NCBI GenBank assembly: GCA_050084985.1
Contig: JBITNC010000001.1
Location: 138,570,001-138,634,000, forward strand
Length of the DNA: 64,000 nucleotides
Reading direction: 5' to 3'
Source: Nageia nagi
Taxonomy: Eukaryota > Pinophyta
How positions within the stretch are numbered: the first letter of the stretch is position 1; the number at the start of each line of letters is the position of its first letter. The notes under the pieces were generated by a model. It was given only the letters and a program-made list of their open reading frames with translations. It ran no database searches and had not been told where the DNA came from. Below, in pieces: positions 1 to 9,397 of this stretch. A program made the position numbers and the translations under genes.

Positions 1-565
1 ATTTTTTTTGTCAATACCTATGGTTTTCAACCCTAGCGCTTGGATGATACTCTTCAGTCCCATTGACCTATTTTTTATCACTCATGGATATTAAAATAGA
101 TTTCTATTTCTATTTATTTTCTCTTACACTACCATTACAAACATCAAATATACCAAAGAACAAAGATTACATACCATATATAAATTAGTTGGCAAGAAAT
201 GAATTTATTTTCCTTGTATCTTAATATTTATAAGAGGAATAAATTATAAGAATGTGAGATAGTCCTTTATTTTCTTTTGTGTTAGATGAAATCACAAATC
301 ATAATTTGGCTAAGTACCTTATATTATATGGTACATTTTTGGATTCAAAAGGAGTGGAACCACCATTTTTATAGTTAATAAACTTTTCAATATTTATATT
401 GGAAAATAAAAAATATCAAATGATGCAATTAATAATTTAAAATATGAAAGGGGACTTTTAAGTGATGGTTTGGTAGCAGTTTCTATAGATTTGCATCATT
501 AATGGTTGGAAATTAAAATATATTTATAACACTTTTAAAAATAGATTTACCAAAATTAATTGATA

Positions 566-882
566 TGAGAGAAATATAATGTTCTTCTATATTCATAAAA
601 ATGGGTTACATATTTATAGGCTTTGTAAGCCATTACAAGACAAGCTAAATGGTTGAGATGCAACATTCTCACACCATAACAAATATCACAAATAGCACAC
701 CTACATGAACTTCAAGATAATAAGTGATGCCTACCCTAACAAATAGGCTAAGTATGGAATATGGTCAATATAGACCAAATATTTCTCACAAGCTAATATT
801 AATACTTTAGGAAATACTCTTAGTCCTAATTAATTAATCTACTAACTTAGGACTTAGGGATATGTAGGGTATAATTCCAACA
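566..882 (-). repeat. 3' LTR of the gag-only element
   Basis: This direct repeat matches 4,611-4,918 along its whole length, with only a few substitutions and one short extra stretch around 690-700. On the coding (minus) strand it starts TGTTGGAATTATACCC and ends TTTCTCTCA. It lies next to the purine tract at 883-893, which identifies it as the downstream LTR. Confidence 0.88.
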
Positions 883-893
883 TTCTCCCCTTT
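883..893 (-). other. Polypurine tract
   Basis: Read on the minus strand, the bases directly before the 3' LTR are AAAGGGGAGAA. This is a pure purine run in the position required for plus-strand priming. Confidence 0.75.
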
Positions 894-920
894 GATGCTA
901 AGTAACTCATGCAAGAGTTC

Positions 921-1721
921 TTAAGCATTACAAAGTTGGAAAAAACATAACCTTTTTCGTTTCCTCCAATCATACAATAGAAAATCAAAATTTTCAAGAA
1001 ATAAGTGTTGGCACTCATTCCACTCTCTAAGTGGGATCTCCTCCATTGTTGATGTTGCTCCTCCAAGATTGGGTGCTTTTTGGTAACTTGCTCCCCTTTG
1101 AACAAAATTATTTATGGTCTTCAACAACCATATTCTCTCTTCTTCATGGTCCTCAAACCATTCTTGTAGTGGCATTCCATCAATGCTATAAGTATTGGTT
1201 TTCAAGAACCAATCTTTCTCACAATGGTGTTTGAACCATTCTTTCATCTCTCTCTCATTTTTTATATGGTGTTTAAACCATGTTTGCAAGTAGTCATTTG
1301 CTTTTGCATTCATTACATCATAGCATACTCCACATGAGTATGTTCTCATTATTTCACAATAATCATTATACCACACTACTCTCTCACAAATGTCTACACA
1401 CACTTTGAGACAATACATAGCCACACATTGGCTAATTACATATGCAACTTTGAGTTTCTCCTCACACAAAGTTTCACTCAAAAAATCACACCTTACTAAG
1501 ATTTTACATTCTTCATTTGAATCCACATGACCCAAGTTTTTCATCAATGTCTTCTCCCAAGGAAGACTCTTCAATGTTGTCTCCATGATGCAATCCTCAA
1601 GAAATGCCTTGATAAGACATTCTCCTCCATTCTCCATAGCATTCAAGCTATCCTTCACACATGTAATCAGCAAACATTCATTAGTAGCATTATCAAATAA
1701 GTCAAAAAATAAGAAAATCAT
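921..1721 (-). CDS. Uncharacterised ORF of the gag-only element
   Basis: An open frame of 266 codons downstream of the gag-like ORF in the same element. I do not recognise a family. It is rich in Cys, Glu and Trp, and carries an internal motif three times (TWFKHH, EWFKHH, EWFEDH). A closely related short frame (1,702-1,884) bridges the gap to the gag-like ORF in another phase. The two ORFs were therefore probably one long reading frame, now cut by two frameshifts. No zinc knuckle, protease or polymerase motif is visible. It could be the distal part of an expanded gag, or captured host sequence. The start Met is arbitrary because the ancestral frame is continuous upstream. Confidence 0.4.
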   Translation of the reverse strand: MIFLFFDLFDNATNECLLITCVKDSLNAMENGGECLIKAFLEDCIMETTLKSLPWEKTLMKNLGHVDSNEECKILVRCDFLSETLCEEKLKVAYVISQCVAMYCLKVCVDICERVVWYNDYCEIMRTYSCGVCYDVMNAKANDYLQTWFKHHIKNEREMKEWFKHHCEKDWFLKTNTYSIDGMPLQEWFEDHEEERIWLLKTINNFVQRGASYQKAPNLGGATSTMEEIPLREWNECQHLFLENFDFLLYDWRKRKRLCFFQLCNA

Positions 1722-1932
1722 TTCCTCTAATGATGTTTTGGTGAGTAGATATCCACATTAATCTTTCCTTTGATGTTGCTTTTAAAGCAATCATTTCTTC
1801 ATTCATGATAAGGAATTCCCATGGTTCCTCTTTGCATATTGTTGCCTTTATAAGATAACTCTCAAGATCTTTTGATACCTCCATTTCACCATGAAGTCCA
1901 TCAATGGCTATCTCATTATCTTCTATCTCCTC
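1716..1932. repeat. Long inverted repeat, left arm
   Basis: About 215 bp that is almost the exact reverse complement of 4,131-4,347, separated by about 2.2 kb inside the element. This arm is read as coding sequence on the minus strand (the frame with PWEFLIMNEEMIALKA); the other arm shows the same frame on the plus strand. Confidence 0.85.
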
Positions 1933-3233
1933 CTTGAGATAGTCATCTTCATTTTCTTCTTTTTCTTCTTCACAAGTACTATCTCACTATTCTTTCTCTC
2001 CTCCTTGAGATATACTTTGTCATTCACTCTTGGTGAGTGATCTTCTTGCATGAACATGGAGTTTATAGCCTCCATTTCATCTTCATCAATGATCTCTCTT
2101 GGATCATTATCCCATATTGTCTTCATAAGACAATCATCATGTGCCTCCTCCATGAAGCATTCCTCATCTTCTCCTCTCTTCTCAACAAGAAGAAGATTCT
2201 CACATACACTCTCCTCCTTGAGAGTTTCTTCTTGGTGATTGTCACATTGGGTGTGTTCACCATCAACTTGAGCAATGGAATCATCATCACATATGATTTG
2301 ATCCTTCTCTTCATTCACTCCATGTGAGTGAGTTTCATCTACTCCATGTGAGTAGTTTTCAGCCATGGAACACTCCTCCTCAAGGGTGTCTTCATCTTGT
2401 TGTTTATCAAAAAAGAAATCTTGCCAACATTGGGTTGACTCCTCCTCATTCTCCTCCATGAGAATGACTTCTTTAGTTTGTGCCTCCACCATGGAGCACT
2501 CTTCATATGGCTGGATTGGTTTCCTCAATGAACACTCTTCAAATGTCTCCTCCATGAGACATGCATCATCACAAGGCCAATCTAATTCCTCTCCAAGGAA
2601 TTCTCCTTCATGGTTTTCATCATATGTGTCTTCAATAGACATATCACCAAGCATGTAAACAACTCTCACAAGTTCACTTTCATCTTCATCACATGGGTCA
2701 TCTTGATGCCCTCCAAACATGTAAGGTTCCTCTTCACCAATAAGAGCCTTAATTTCTTCTAGGGTCAAATTAATACCCTCAATTTTTATGACATAAGACA
2801 TATCTTCATCATAAGACTCCTCCAAAAAACTTTCAAAGAAGCAAGGCTCCTCCTTGCTTACATAATTTCCATGATTGTCATCTATGGCTTTATGGGAGTC
2901 CTCCTCACATCCATAAGCATATTTTAATGCTTTCCAAGCAATTTGGGCTGTTTTACATTTTGCAATGAGAGGTAAAACATTTGGCTTCATTCCTCTCCTA
3001 ATATCCATAAGAGCTAAGCAATTTTCATATTGCTTCTCTTTCTTCTCTCTTTTCTCCTCTCCTTCAAGGAAGTTCCAATTTGGAGGTTCTTCATAGCCTT
3101 CAATGGTGATGTCCCAAAGACCTTTTCTAATGAGAAAGTGCTTCATTTTTGTGCTCCAAAAAACATATTTTTTTCCATTGAACATAGGGATAGGTATGTC
3201 TTCAAACATATAATCCATTCTCCATTCATTCAC
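1923..3233 (-). CDS. Ty1/copia gag-like protein with long acidic tail
   Basis: A 436-codon ORF on the minus strand. Near the N terminus it reads IPMFNGKKYVFWSTKMKHFL and then LWDI, the classic start of plant copia gag proteins (DUF4219-type: FNG-x-x-Y-x-x-W-x-x-x-M). Residues of about 60-110 fit the UBN2-type gag region (ENCLALMDIRRGM ... AWKALKYAYG). The rest is strongly acidic, with recurring EECSM and SHGV(D/N)E blocks, and no CCHC zinc knuckle. The usual role is to assemble retrotransposon particles in the cytoplasm; the knuckle-less acidic tail makes RNA packaging by this protein doubtful. The frame ends in a Lys/Arg-rich stretch that looks like a frameshift product, since the acidic frame continues in another phase to about 1,716. 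Confidence 0.7.
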   Translation of the reverse strand: MNEWRMDYMFEDIPIPMFNGKKYVFWSTKMKHFLIRKGLWDITIEGYEEPPNWNFLEGEEKREKKEKQYENCLALMDIRRGMKPNVLPLIAKCKTAQIAWKALKYAYGCEEDSHKAIDDNHGNYVSKEEPCFFESFLEESYDEDMSYVIKIEGINLTLEEIKALIGEEEPYMFGGHQDDPCDEDESELVRVVYMLGDMSIEDTYDENHEGEFLGEELDWPCDDACLMEETFEECSLRKPIQPYEECSMVEAQTKEVILMEENEEESTQCWQDFFFDKQQDEDTLEEECSMAENYSHGVDETHSHGVNEEKDQIICDDDSIAQVDGEHTQCDNHQEETLKEESVCENLLLVEKRGEDEECFMEEAHDDCLMKTIWDNDPREIIDEDEMEAINSMFMQEDHSPRVNDKVYLKEERKNSEIVLVKKKKKKMKMTISRRR

Positions 3234-3294
3234 CCTTCAAATATGGAGAAATTCGACACTTTTCAACATTCTATTTTTATTTCTAAAATGTAGA

Positions 3295-3690
3295 TACAGG
3301 AATCGTTGGTGACTTAGCAGAGATCACTAGCAATTGGACTGGATCGTTGGCGATTGGAGACGGTCATCAATGATCAGATCTTATGCTCCCCTAGGCTGCT
3401 CCACTCACAGTGCTTAGCTCCTGCCTGCTTCAAGTCGATCGTTGATCACTGATGATTCTATGACGATCATCGATGATTCTTAGTTGAGTGTTGGCGACTC
3501 TACAATTCTCCAGATGTATGAATTTTTACATAATTTTGGGTGTTTTTGATCCCTTCGAGAAATTTTGGAACCCCTTGGAACCCCATTTCTTTTTTTTTAA
3601 ACAAAACTTGCCACTTTGTGGATGTAAAATGCCCAGGCGATTGTTGGCGATTTGCAAGGATCATTGGCGACTGTACCTCAAATGCTGGCA
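3295..3690. repeat. Degenerate TTGGCGA-type repeats
   Basis: Short motifs of the form (G/T)TTGGCGA(T/C)T or GATCATTGGCGA recur at irregular spacing between about 3,300 and 3,490 and again at 3,630-3,690. They mix with GATGAT/GATCAT steps. The stretch is richer in G+C than its surroundings and lies upstream of the gag-like ORF in the element's leader. Confidence 0.55.
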
Positions 3691-4130
3691 ATTCTGTAAC
3701 TTTTCAAACTTGCAAAATGGCTACAATTTTTCACCTTCTCAATGGAGTTTTCTCATCTCCCTCTCCTCCACATGACTGGATCCCTCTATTGATCAAACTA
3801 GCACAGATCTACGATCCCTTCATGCCTTTTAGTCTTGCATAATAGATCAATTCATTTTCTTTTGCAACGTACGTCTCCTCATAGCATGCACATCTCCTCA
3901 CAGTGTGAACCTCTCCATGTAGGTCCATATCAGTTCATACATCTCCTTTGATGTACATATGCTTCAGAGTCTCCTCCACATGATCTTAGTCATCTTTTTC
4001 CTCCTCCATGCAAAATGTTTTCCTCCTCTACGAGTAGCATAGCTTCCTCCTCTATGAGCTGTGAGTAGCACAGCAGACCTCCTTCGCGAGCTACAAACCA
4101 CAAACAACATGATGCTTGGGGCTTCTTCTC

Positions 4131-4347
4131 ATAGAAGATAGAAGATAATGAGATAGCCATTGATGGACTTCATGGTAAAATGGAGGCATCAAAAGATCTT
4201 GAGAGTTATCTTATAAAGGCAACAATATACAAAGAGGAACCATGGGAATTCCTTATCATGAATGAAGAAATGATTGCTTTAAAAGCAACATCAAAGGAAA
4301 GATTAATGTGGATATCTACTCACCAAAACATCATTAGATGAAATGAT
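4131..4347. repeat. Long inverted repeat, right arm
   Basis: Reverse complement of 1,716-1,932 with a handful of substitutions. It lies between the leader and the gag-like ORF of the gag-only element, in the opposite orientation to the rest of the coding sequence. Confidence 0.85.
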
Positions 4348-4359
4348 TTCTTTACGTAG

Positions 4360-4470
4360 CGGATCATCAGAGGAGCATTCTTAGCATTGGATATCATCCT
4401 TCACACATTTTCACAGAACTTGATCTGATCTTCCTCCTTTGGATTCTGGAATTGGAACATTCCCATTTGA
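4360..4470 (-). pseudogene. Truncated second gag-like N terminus
   Basis: On the minus strand an ATG near 4,466 opens a frame beginning MANSNGNVPIPESKGG. This resembles the usual copia gag opening (VPIP-x-F-x-G). It reaches an in-frame stop after about 20 codons, at the end of recognisable similarity. Its position just downstream of the primer-binding site is where an ordinary gag would start. This suggests that the present gag ORF and the inverted-repeat sequence were added to an older leader. Confidence 0.4.
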
Positions 4471-4596
4471 ATTTGCCATTGCTACAATCACAATTGACAA
4501 TCTTCTTCCAAGAGTTGTTGGATCCTCCTCAAATGTAGCTTTCAAAACTTCATACAAGTCACCTCACTCACTACTCAATCCCAATAGATTGAACTA

Positions 4597-4608
4597 GCTC
4601 TGATACCA
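4597..4608 (-). other. Primer-binding site (initiator Met tRNA)
   Basis: The minus strand reads TGGTATCAGAGCTAGTTC, complementary to the 3' end of plant initiator methionine tRNA over its first 12 bases. It is separated from the 5' LTR by the dinucleotide AT. Confidence 0.85.
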
Positions 4609-4610
4609 AT

Positions 4611-4918
4611 TGAGAGAACTATAATGTTATTCTATATTCATAAAAATGGGTTAAATATTTATAGGCTTTGTGAGCCATTACAAGACAAGCTAAATGGTTG
4701 AGATGCAATATTCTCACACCATAACAAATATCACACCTACTTGAACTTCAAGATAATAAGTGATGCCTACCCTAACAAATAGGCTAAGTATGGAATATGG
4801 TCAACATAGACCAAATATTTCTCACAAGCTAATATTAATACTTTAAGAAATACTCTTAGTACTAATTAATTAATCTACTAACTTAGGACTTAGGGATATG
4901 TAGGGTATAATTCCAACA
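4611..4918 (-). repeat. 5' LTR of the gag-only element
   Basis: Direct repeat of 566-882, adjoining the primer-binding site on its inner side and the TGATA target duplication on its outer side. Confidence 0.88.
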
Positions 4919-4994
4919 TGATATTCACTACATTGTTCATCATGAATCTTTAGAAGTAACATATGCTTATAAAAAAATACTTGAAATATTATAT

Positions 4995-5595
4995 GTTGAG
5001 ATAAGTTTTATTGAAATTATGCTTACTAGACATAAGCAATTTTTGAAATGATAATCATGGCCACTTAAAATTAATAAAAAAATAAAATATTCATGAAACA
5101 AATATAAAAAATATCCTCCATAATATTTAGTGTCTTATTTATCTTTAACCAAAAGGATTTAAAAAGATATTTTAATTTAGGTCCAATTATGTTTGACAGA
5201 CATTATGGGTATGGTCTTGAAATTATATTTTTTAAATAATTAGTTTTGTATTTATTTAATAATATTTTATATTTTGGTAATTGTGAAAAAATAATATATG
5301 TGCACAATTTGCATACAATTATTCAAAAAAAAATAAACAAATTAAAAATGATAAGTTTAGGTCAAATTATGCTTGGTAGACACAAGCAATTTTCAAAACG
5401 GTAATCACAATTATTAAAAAATTAATAAAAAATAAAATATTCATGGAAAAATTATAAAAAAATCCTCCATAATCTTTAGTATCTTAGGTATATTTTCTCA
5501 AAAGGATTTTAAAATATATTTTAATTTAGGTCCAATTATGCTTGCTGACACAATGGGGGTATGGTCCTGAAATTTTATTTTTTAAATAGTGGCTT
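4995..5595. repeat. Two-copy tandem duplication (~250 bp units)
   Basis: The stretches of about 5,000-5,250 and 5,350-5,595 share a long order of segments: the AATTATGCTT...GACA(C/T)AAGCAA opening, TAAAATATTCATG, TCCTCCATAAT, AAAAGGATTT, TTTAATTTAGGTCCAATTATG and GGGTATGGTC(T/C)TGAAATT. The copies are diverged and AT-rich. No coding frame is seen. Confidence 0.75.
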
Positions 5596-5769
5596 TTAAA
5601 TAGGCCTACCAAATATTAATTTAGAAATAAATTTTTACATAAGTGACCTTTTTCAAGAATCAAACTCTAAATGTTTCAAATTTTGAGATCAATTTTGTGA
5701 AAACATAAAAATTAGAGAAAATACTTCCACTTTTTTTGCCAAAAGTGGGACTCATCTTCTTGCACTTAT

Positions 5770-6865
5770 CCTTTAGGCTCTCATCATTTTATGACTCTCT
5801 CCTTGAGAGATGAAAGGAGGAAAACATCTGTCTAGTATGATGAATATGAAATTCTTTCATTAAGCTATGATTGTCTCTTATTTTCAAATGGTATTATATA
5901 TGTTTTATTTCATGTACTTATAATCATATCATTTTATTTGATATAGTAAGGTTTACATTTACTTACATGATTTGGTACTACTATTTAATTTGTATAAAGA
6001 CTTGGTTTTCATTATTATTTTCATTCTAACTTTAAGTTTAATACTAAGAAGAAGCAAAAATATTGGTTGAAAATTATTTGTAGTATATTTTAACTCTTTA
6101 TAAGTTCCAAATTCAATTTGTAGGAAAGAAGGAGCTAGTTCAATGATTTCCCTCTTCCCTTGTAGAAAGGAGGACAAAGATTATCATCTAAAAGAATTTT
6201 TGTTTACAACATTATTGAGAGAGATGTTTAATTTTGATTGAATATAAGATTTTTATATTATAATACCAATTGTATAAAATATATCAATTATGTTTAAAAC
6301 TATAATTTCATCTATTGATTTTATTCAATTTTGATAAACAAATATAACTTTGATATTGAACTCAGTACTTCTATTTTTGTATAAGATGTATATTCTTAAT
6401 AAGTTATGATTATCTAAATGTATATTGTATGATTATATGCATCATATTATATTTATTAAAATACTCCAAACATAGGTAGATTGTATTCATAGTAGATAAA
6501 AATGTATGGTATATAATGACATAATATAATCAATTAAACTTTAAAGAAGATGATATACATGAAACATTTTGATGTGGTATTTTTTAAGCTACTTTCATTA
6601 CATATTTAAATACATAATATTTTTCTATTTTTTAAAGTATATACAGTTTGTTATTAAATACAAATCTCAATAATATTACTTAAAACATATCAACATATAT
6701 TATTATAATATCTTAACAACTTATTATAATATCTTAAAAAAGGTTTTAGAATTTTTTTATCAACATTAGGTAAATATGTGATGAAATAGTTATTATACAT
6801 AAAGAAATGTATTCAATAGCTAAAAATAAAAAAAAAATATAAAATATGTATTGATATATGAATCT
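5770..6865. repeat. Relic of the BPS1-like upstream flank
   Basis: The part 5,770-6,060 matches the upstream flank of the B gene copies (17,540-17,850 and 39,560-39,870). The part 6,355-6,865 matches the upstream flank of the A copies (11,100-11,650 and 34,970-35,480). No gene body remains beside it. It is the oldest and most diverged trace of the duplicated unit in this window. The rest of 4,924-7,250 is AT-rich with nothing else I can identify. Confidence 0.6.
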
Positions 6866-7259
6866 AGTCCACTATTTTTTTCCTTTGAATGTTGGATGAA
6901 ATGTTTTGGAGGGAACAGAATTAATAAATTTTGAAGAAAAGTTACAACATATAAAATATGCATTGATTGATGAGATGAGCTTTATTAAAATAGATAGATT
7001 CACATCTTCATCAGGTTTTTTTGCAATATTCTAACATCTATTTTAGAGGAAGTTCAATAACTTTGGTGAGCCGTTGAGGATAATTACCACCTGATATCCA
7101 TAGATGACCATATGTAAGTTACAAGTATTCAAAATTATTATTGTAAGAATTTTTTATTATTATAATATTGTATAAGGTATTTCACATGATGGACAAAATG
7201 AAGATAAAAAATGATTTTGTCAACTACTTACAAATATCAAAGAATCAAATCCAACTATT

Positions 7260-7860
7260 GAGAATTTAAAATTGTTAGAGGACTTAAAATCTAATCAACA
7301 TTCACCCTAAATACTAATTGTTTGATAGTCTTCAGATTATTATCATTGTTATTCCAAGTGAAAAAAATATCATTAGGGTTCATAAAAAATATAAAATATT
7401 GGTTCCTTCCAACTTGAAATTATCAGCTAGATAATAAGATATCAATGAAAGGATAATCATACTTACCTTGTTTTGGTTTCAATAAGCTCATAGTATACAA
7501 TATGCTTGAGCTCACGCACTACTGGGAAAGTTATAGCAGAATGTGAGTTTGTCCTTCTGGTGTACAAGGGACATAAAATCACTAATGTTGTAACTTATGG
7601 AATATGTTATCCTTTGTTGACAATCTATAAAGAGTTCATGCCTTCCATCTGGTTTTTGCATTGCCATTCTGTGCAAGTTTAAATTTGTCATTATATACAC
7701 CAAGCTGTGATGCTGTCCATAAATGAAAGGAATCATTTACACCCAATGCAAGCAATACAACAACAACATTCTCCTTGTCACGAGATGAGCCTAAATGGAT
7801 CAAATTAACAAGAATATGAATAGCAGATTAATTTTTAATGGTAATAATACCTTCCTGATG
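7260..7860. repeat. Duplicated segment shared with 57,735-58,378
   Basis: Sequence order is shared with the later segment: an AAATACT(A/C)ATTGTTTGAT stretch, the ATATCATTAG run, the CATACCTT(A/G)TTTTGG(T/C)TTCAA stretch, then the broken U-box gene tail. The later copy carries an extra ~200 bp and is more decayed. Confidence 0.65.
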
Positions 7861-8330
7861 ATTAGTGAGTATTGCAAGAATAGTAAGAACTTCATCCACA
7901 ATTCCAATGGTTTGCTCAACGATAATTCCATAAAAGTAGGAACAATTCTAGCCGGAACAGCCCAAGCTTTGTTTCATTGGTAAATGAATAAATTGAAGAG
8001 AGGAGTAGTAGAACCCTCCTTTCCCTTGGAGTTTCATCTCAAAGTAGATCAACTAAAGGAGGGATGGCTCCTGAAGCTTCAATACTAATTTTGTTCTCAT
8101 CCACAACAGACAGGCTAGGAAGACTCGTAGCAGCACTTTCTCTTGTTTCTATGCAACTATCAATAGATAAATTTAGAAGATCTATCACTTCATGCTGTTG
8201 GGTTGCAACACAACTTGATGATAACAATTTCAGTAAGTGTGGAATAGCTCCAGACTTGGCAATTAAAAGTCTGTTATCTGAATTTCTCTTTGCAAGTAGC
8301 TAAATTTCTTGTGCAGCAGTTCTTTACACA
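7507..8330 (-). pseudogene. Plant U-box/armadillo-repeat E3 ligase fragment, broken
   Basis: On the minus strand the best segment (8,227-8,039) reads [18 protein letters not shown] followed by [11 protein letters not shown], the signature armadillo repeats of plant U-box (PUB) proteins. Upstream, to about 8,330, another repeat is visible ([13 protein letters not shown]). Downstream, armadillo-like sequence continues in shifted frames to about 7,510 (GNKAWAV-x-ARIVPT..., then a C-terminal tail). In-frame stops and at least two frameshifts break it, and the N-terminal U-box is absent. Intact relatives transfer ubiquitin to target proteins and contact them through the armadillo repeats. Only the C-terminal third of such a protein remains here, so it cannot work. 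Confidence 0.75.
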
Positions 8331-8339
8331 TCTGCTTTT

Positions 8340-9160
8340 CAAAATAAAATTTTTTAAACTAAAATATCTTTTCCTTATAGATATTCGAAAGGAATATGAG
8401 AAGTTATTGGACGTACAGAGTTAGGTGAGGCAAGACTTGCTTGGTTTTGACGCATGTTTTATGGCTTGTATCAAACTATTTCTGAATGCTTGATCGATCA
8501 TAAAGTAAAATATTATGATAAATTTCTTAATTCCTATTTGGGCAAGAAATTATCCTTTTTCTATAATATGCTCTTGATGGTCAAACTGAAATTTAGTCAT
8601 TATCGGATGTAAGAATGATTATTCCTAGGATACTAACAAAAATTCCCAAGGTAACGAGCATTCTAATTGTTAGAATGGTCACTTCCCTTCTTAGATAATT
8701 GTAGAACATGCTTCCTTTCGGGTATTTATATCTTTATGTTGACTTCATAACGATAATGGAAATGGTAGAAGTCATTTAGGTTTAAATAATGGACTAGGTT
8801 GAATACCTTGTCACACACCTTCGTAGGTCGCAAATTCTGCAATTATTATACGATAAAAATAGTAAACTAGTTCCCCCTATACAGATAAATACTCTAAGTC
8901 ACAAGTTACATATTTGCTATTTAATAAAAATATAAAATATGAAGAATATGAATTCTTCCTTAACAAGCTAAATACTTTATATCATAGGTCATACATTTAT
9001 TGTTAGATAAAAATACTAAATGTAAAGAAGGGGACTTATTTTTTATATGCTAAGTACACTAAATCATACATAAAACATTTTCAAGCTTCATGAAAAGGAA
9101 AATGTATCTATTTTATTTCATCATTAGAAACATCCTTTAAAAATACCTTTTATATCTTTA
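8340..9160. other. AT-rich interval; imperfect ~90-bp repeats
   Basis: No gene seen. Between about 8,855 and 9,060 an imperfect unit recurs about three times: a variant of CTAAAT(A)ACT, then AAGTCACAAGTTACAT or ATCATAGGTCATACAT, then TTATT(G)TTAGATAAAAATA. The rest is unassigned. Confidence 0.4.
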
Positions 9161-9397
9161 AAACAAAAAGATCAATAATATAATAGTTAAGAATTATATA
9201 AAATAAATACATCAAACTGTTAGAAATTTGAAAGAAAAAAAACATCAAATCATTAGAAATTGAAAAAAAAACAACAAATTTAGAAAAATTTGAATGAATG
9301 GTGATTTCTTCAATTAGTTTTATGTACATGAAGGGCTAAATTGTAAAAAAAAGGTCAATTTGAGCTTCCTTCTGTATTCAATGGAATGAGCTTTATC

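Larger units (their letters stand above)
566..4918 (-). mobile_element. Non-autonomous LTR retrotransposon (gag-only, TR-GAG-like)
   Basis: A structurally complete element on the minus strand. Near-identical direct repeats of about 310 bp lie at both ends (566-882 and 4,611-4,918). Both begin TGAGAGAA and end TTCCAACA on the plus strand, so the LTRs are TG...CA. The element is flanked by the perfect 5-bp duplication TGATA (561-565 and 4,919-4,923). A primer-binding site matching the 3' end of initiator-Met tRNA sits 2 nt inside the 5' LTR, and a purine tract sits directly inside the 3' LTR. The interior holds a Ty1/copia-type gag-like ORF and further acidic coding sequence. I find no protease, integrase, reverse transcriptase or RNase H motif, so it must have been mobilised in trans. 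This matches the class called TR-GAG. The perfect target duplication and similar LTRs point to a fairly recent insertion compared with its surroundings. Confidence 0.88.

Noticed and set aside
2037-2658. Plus-strand ORFs of 60-97 codons (for example 2,365-2,658)
   Set aside because: They lie opposite the gag-like ORF and are low-complexity Ser-rich mirror images of its Glu-rich codons.
7517-7532. CACTACTGGGAAAG and CACTACTAGGAAAGG (57,913) as transposon ends
   Set aside because: Both lie in the coding tail of the U-box gene fragment and its copy.
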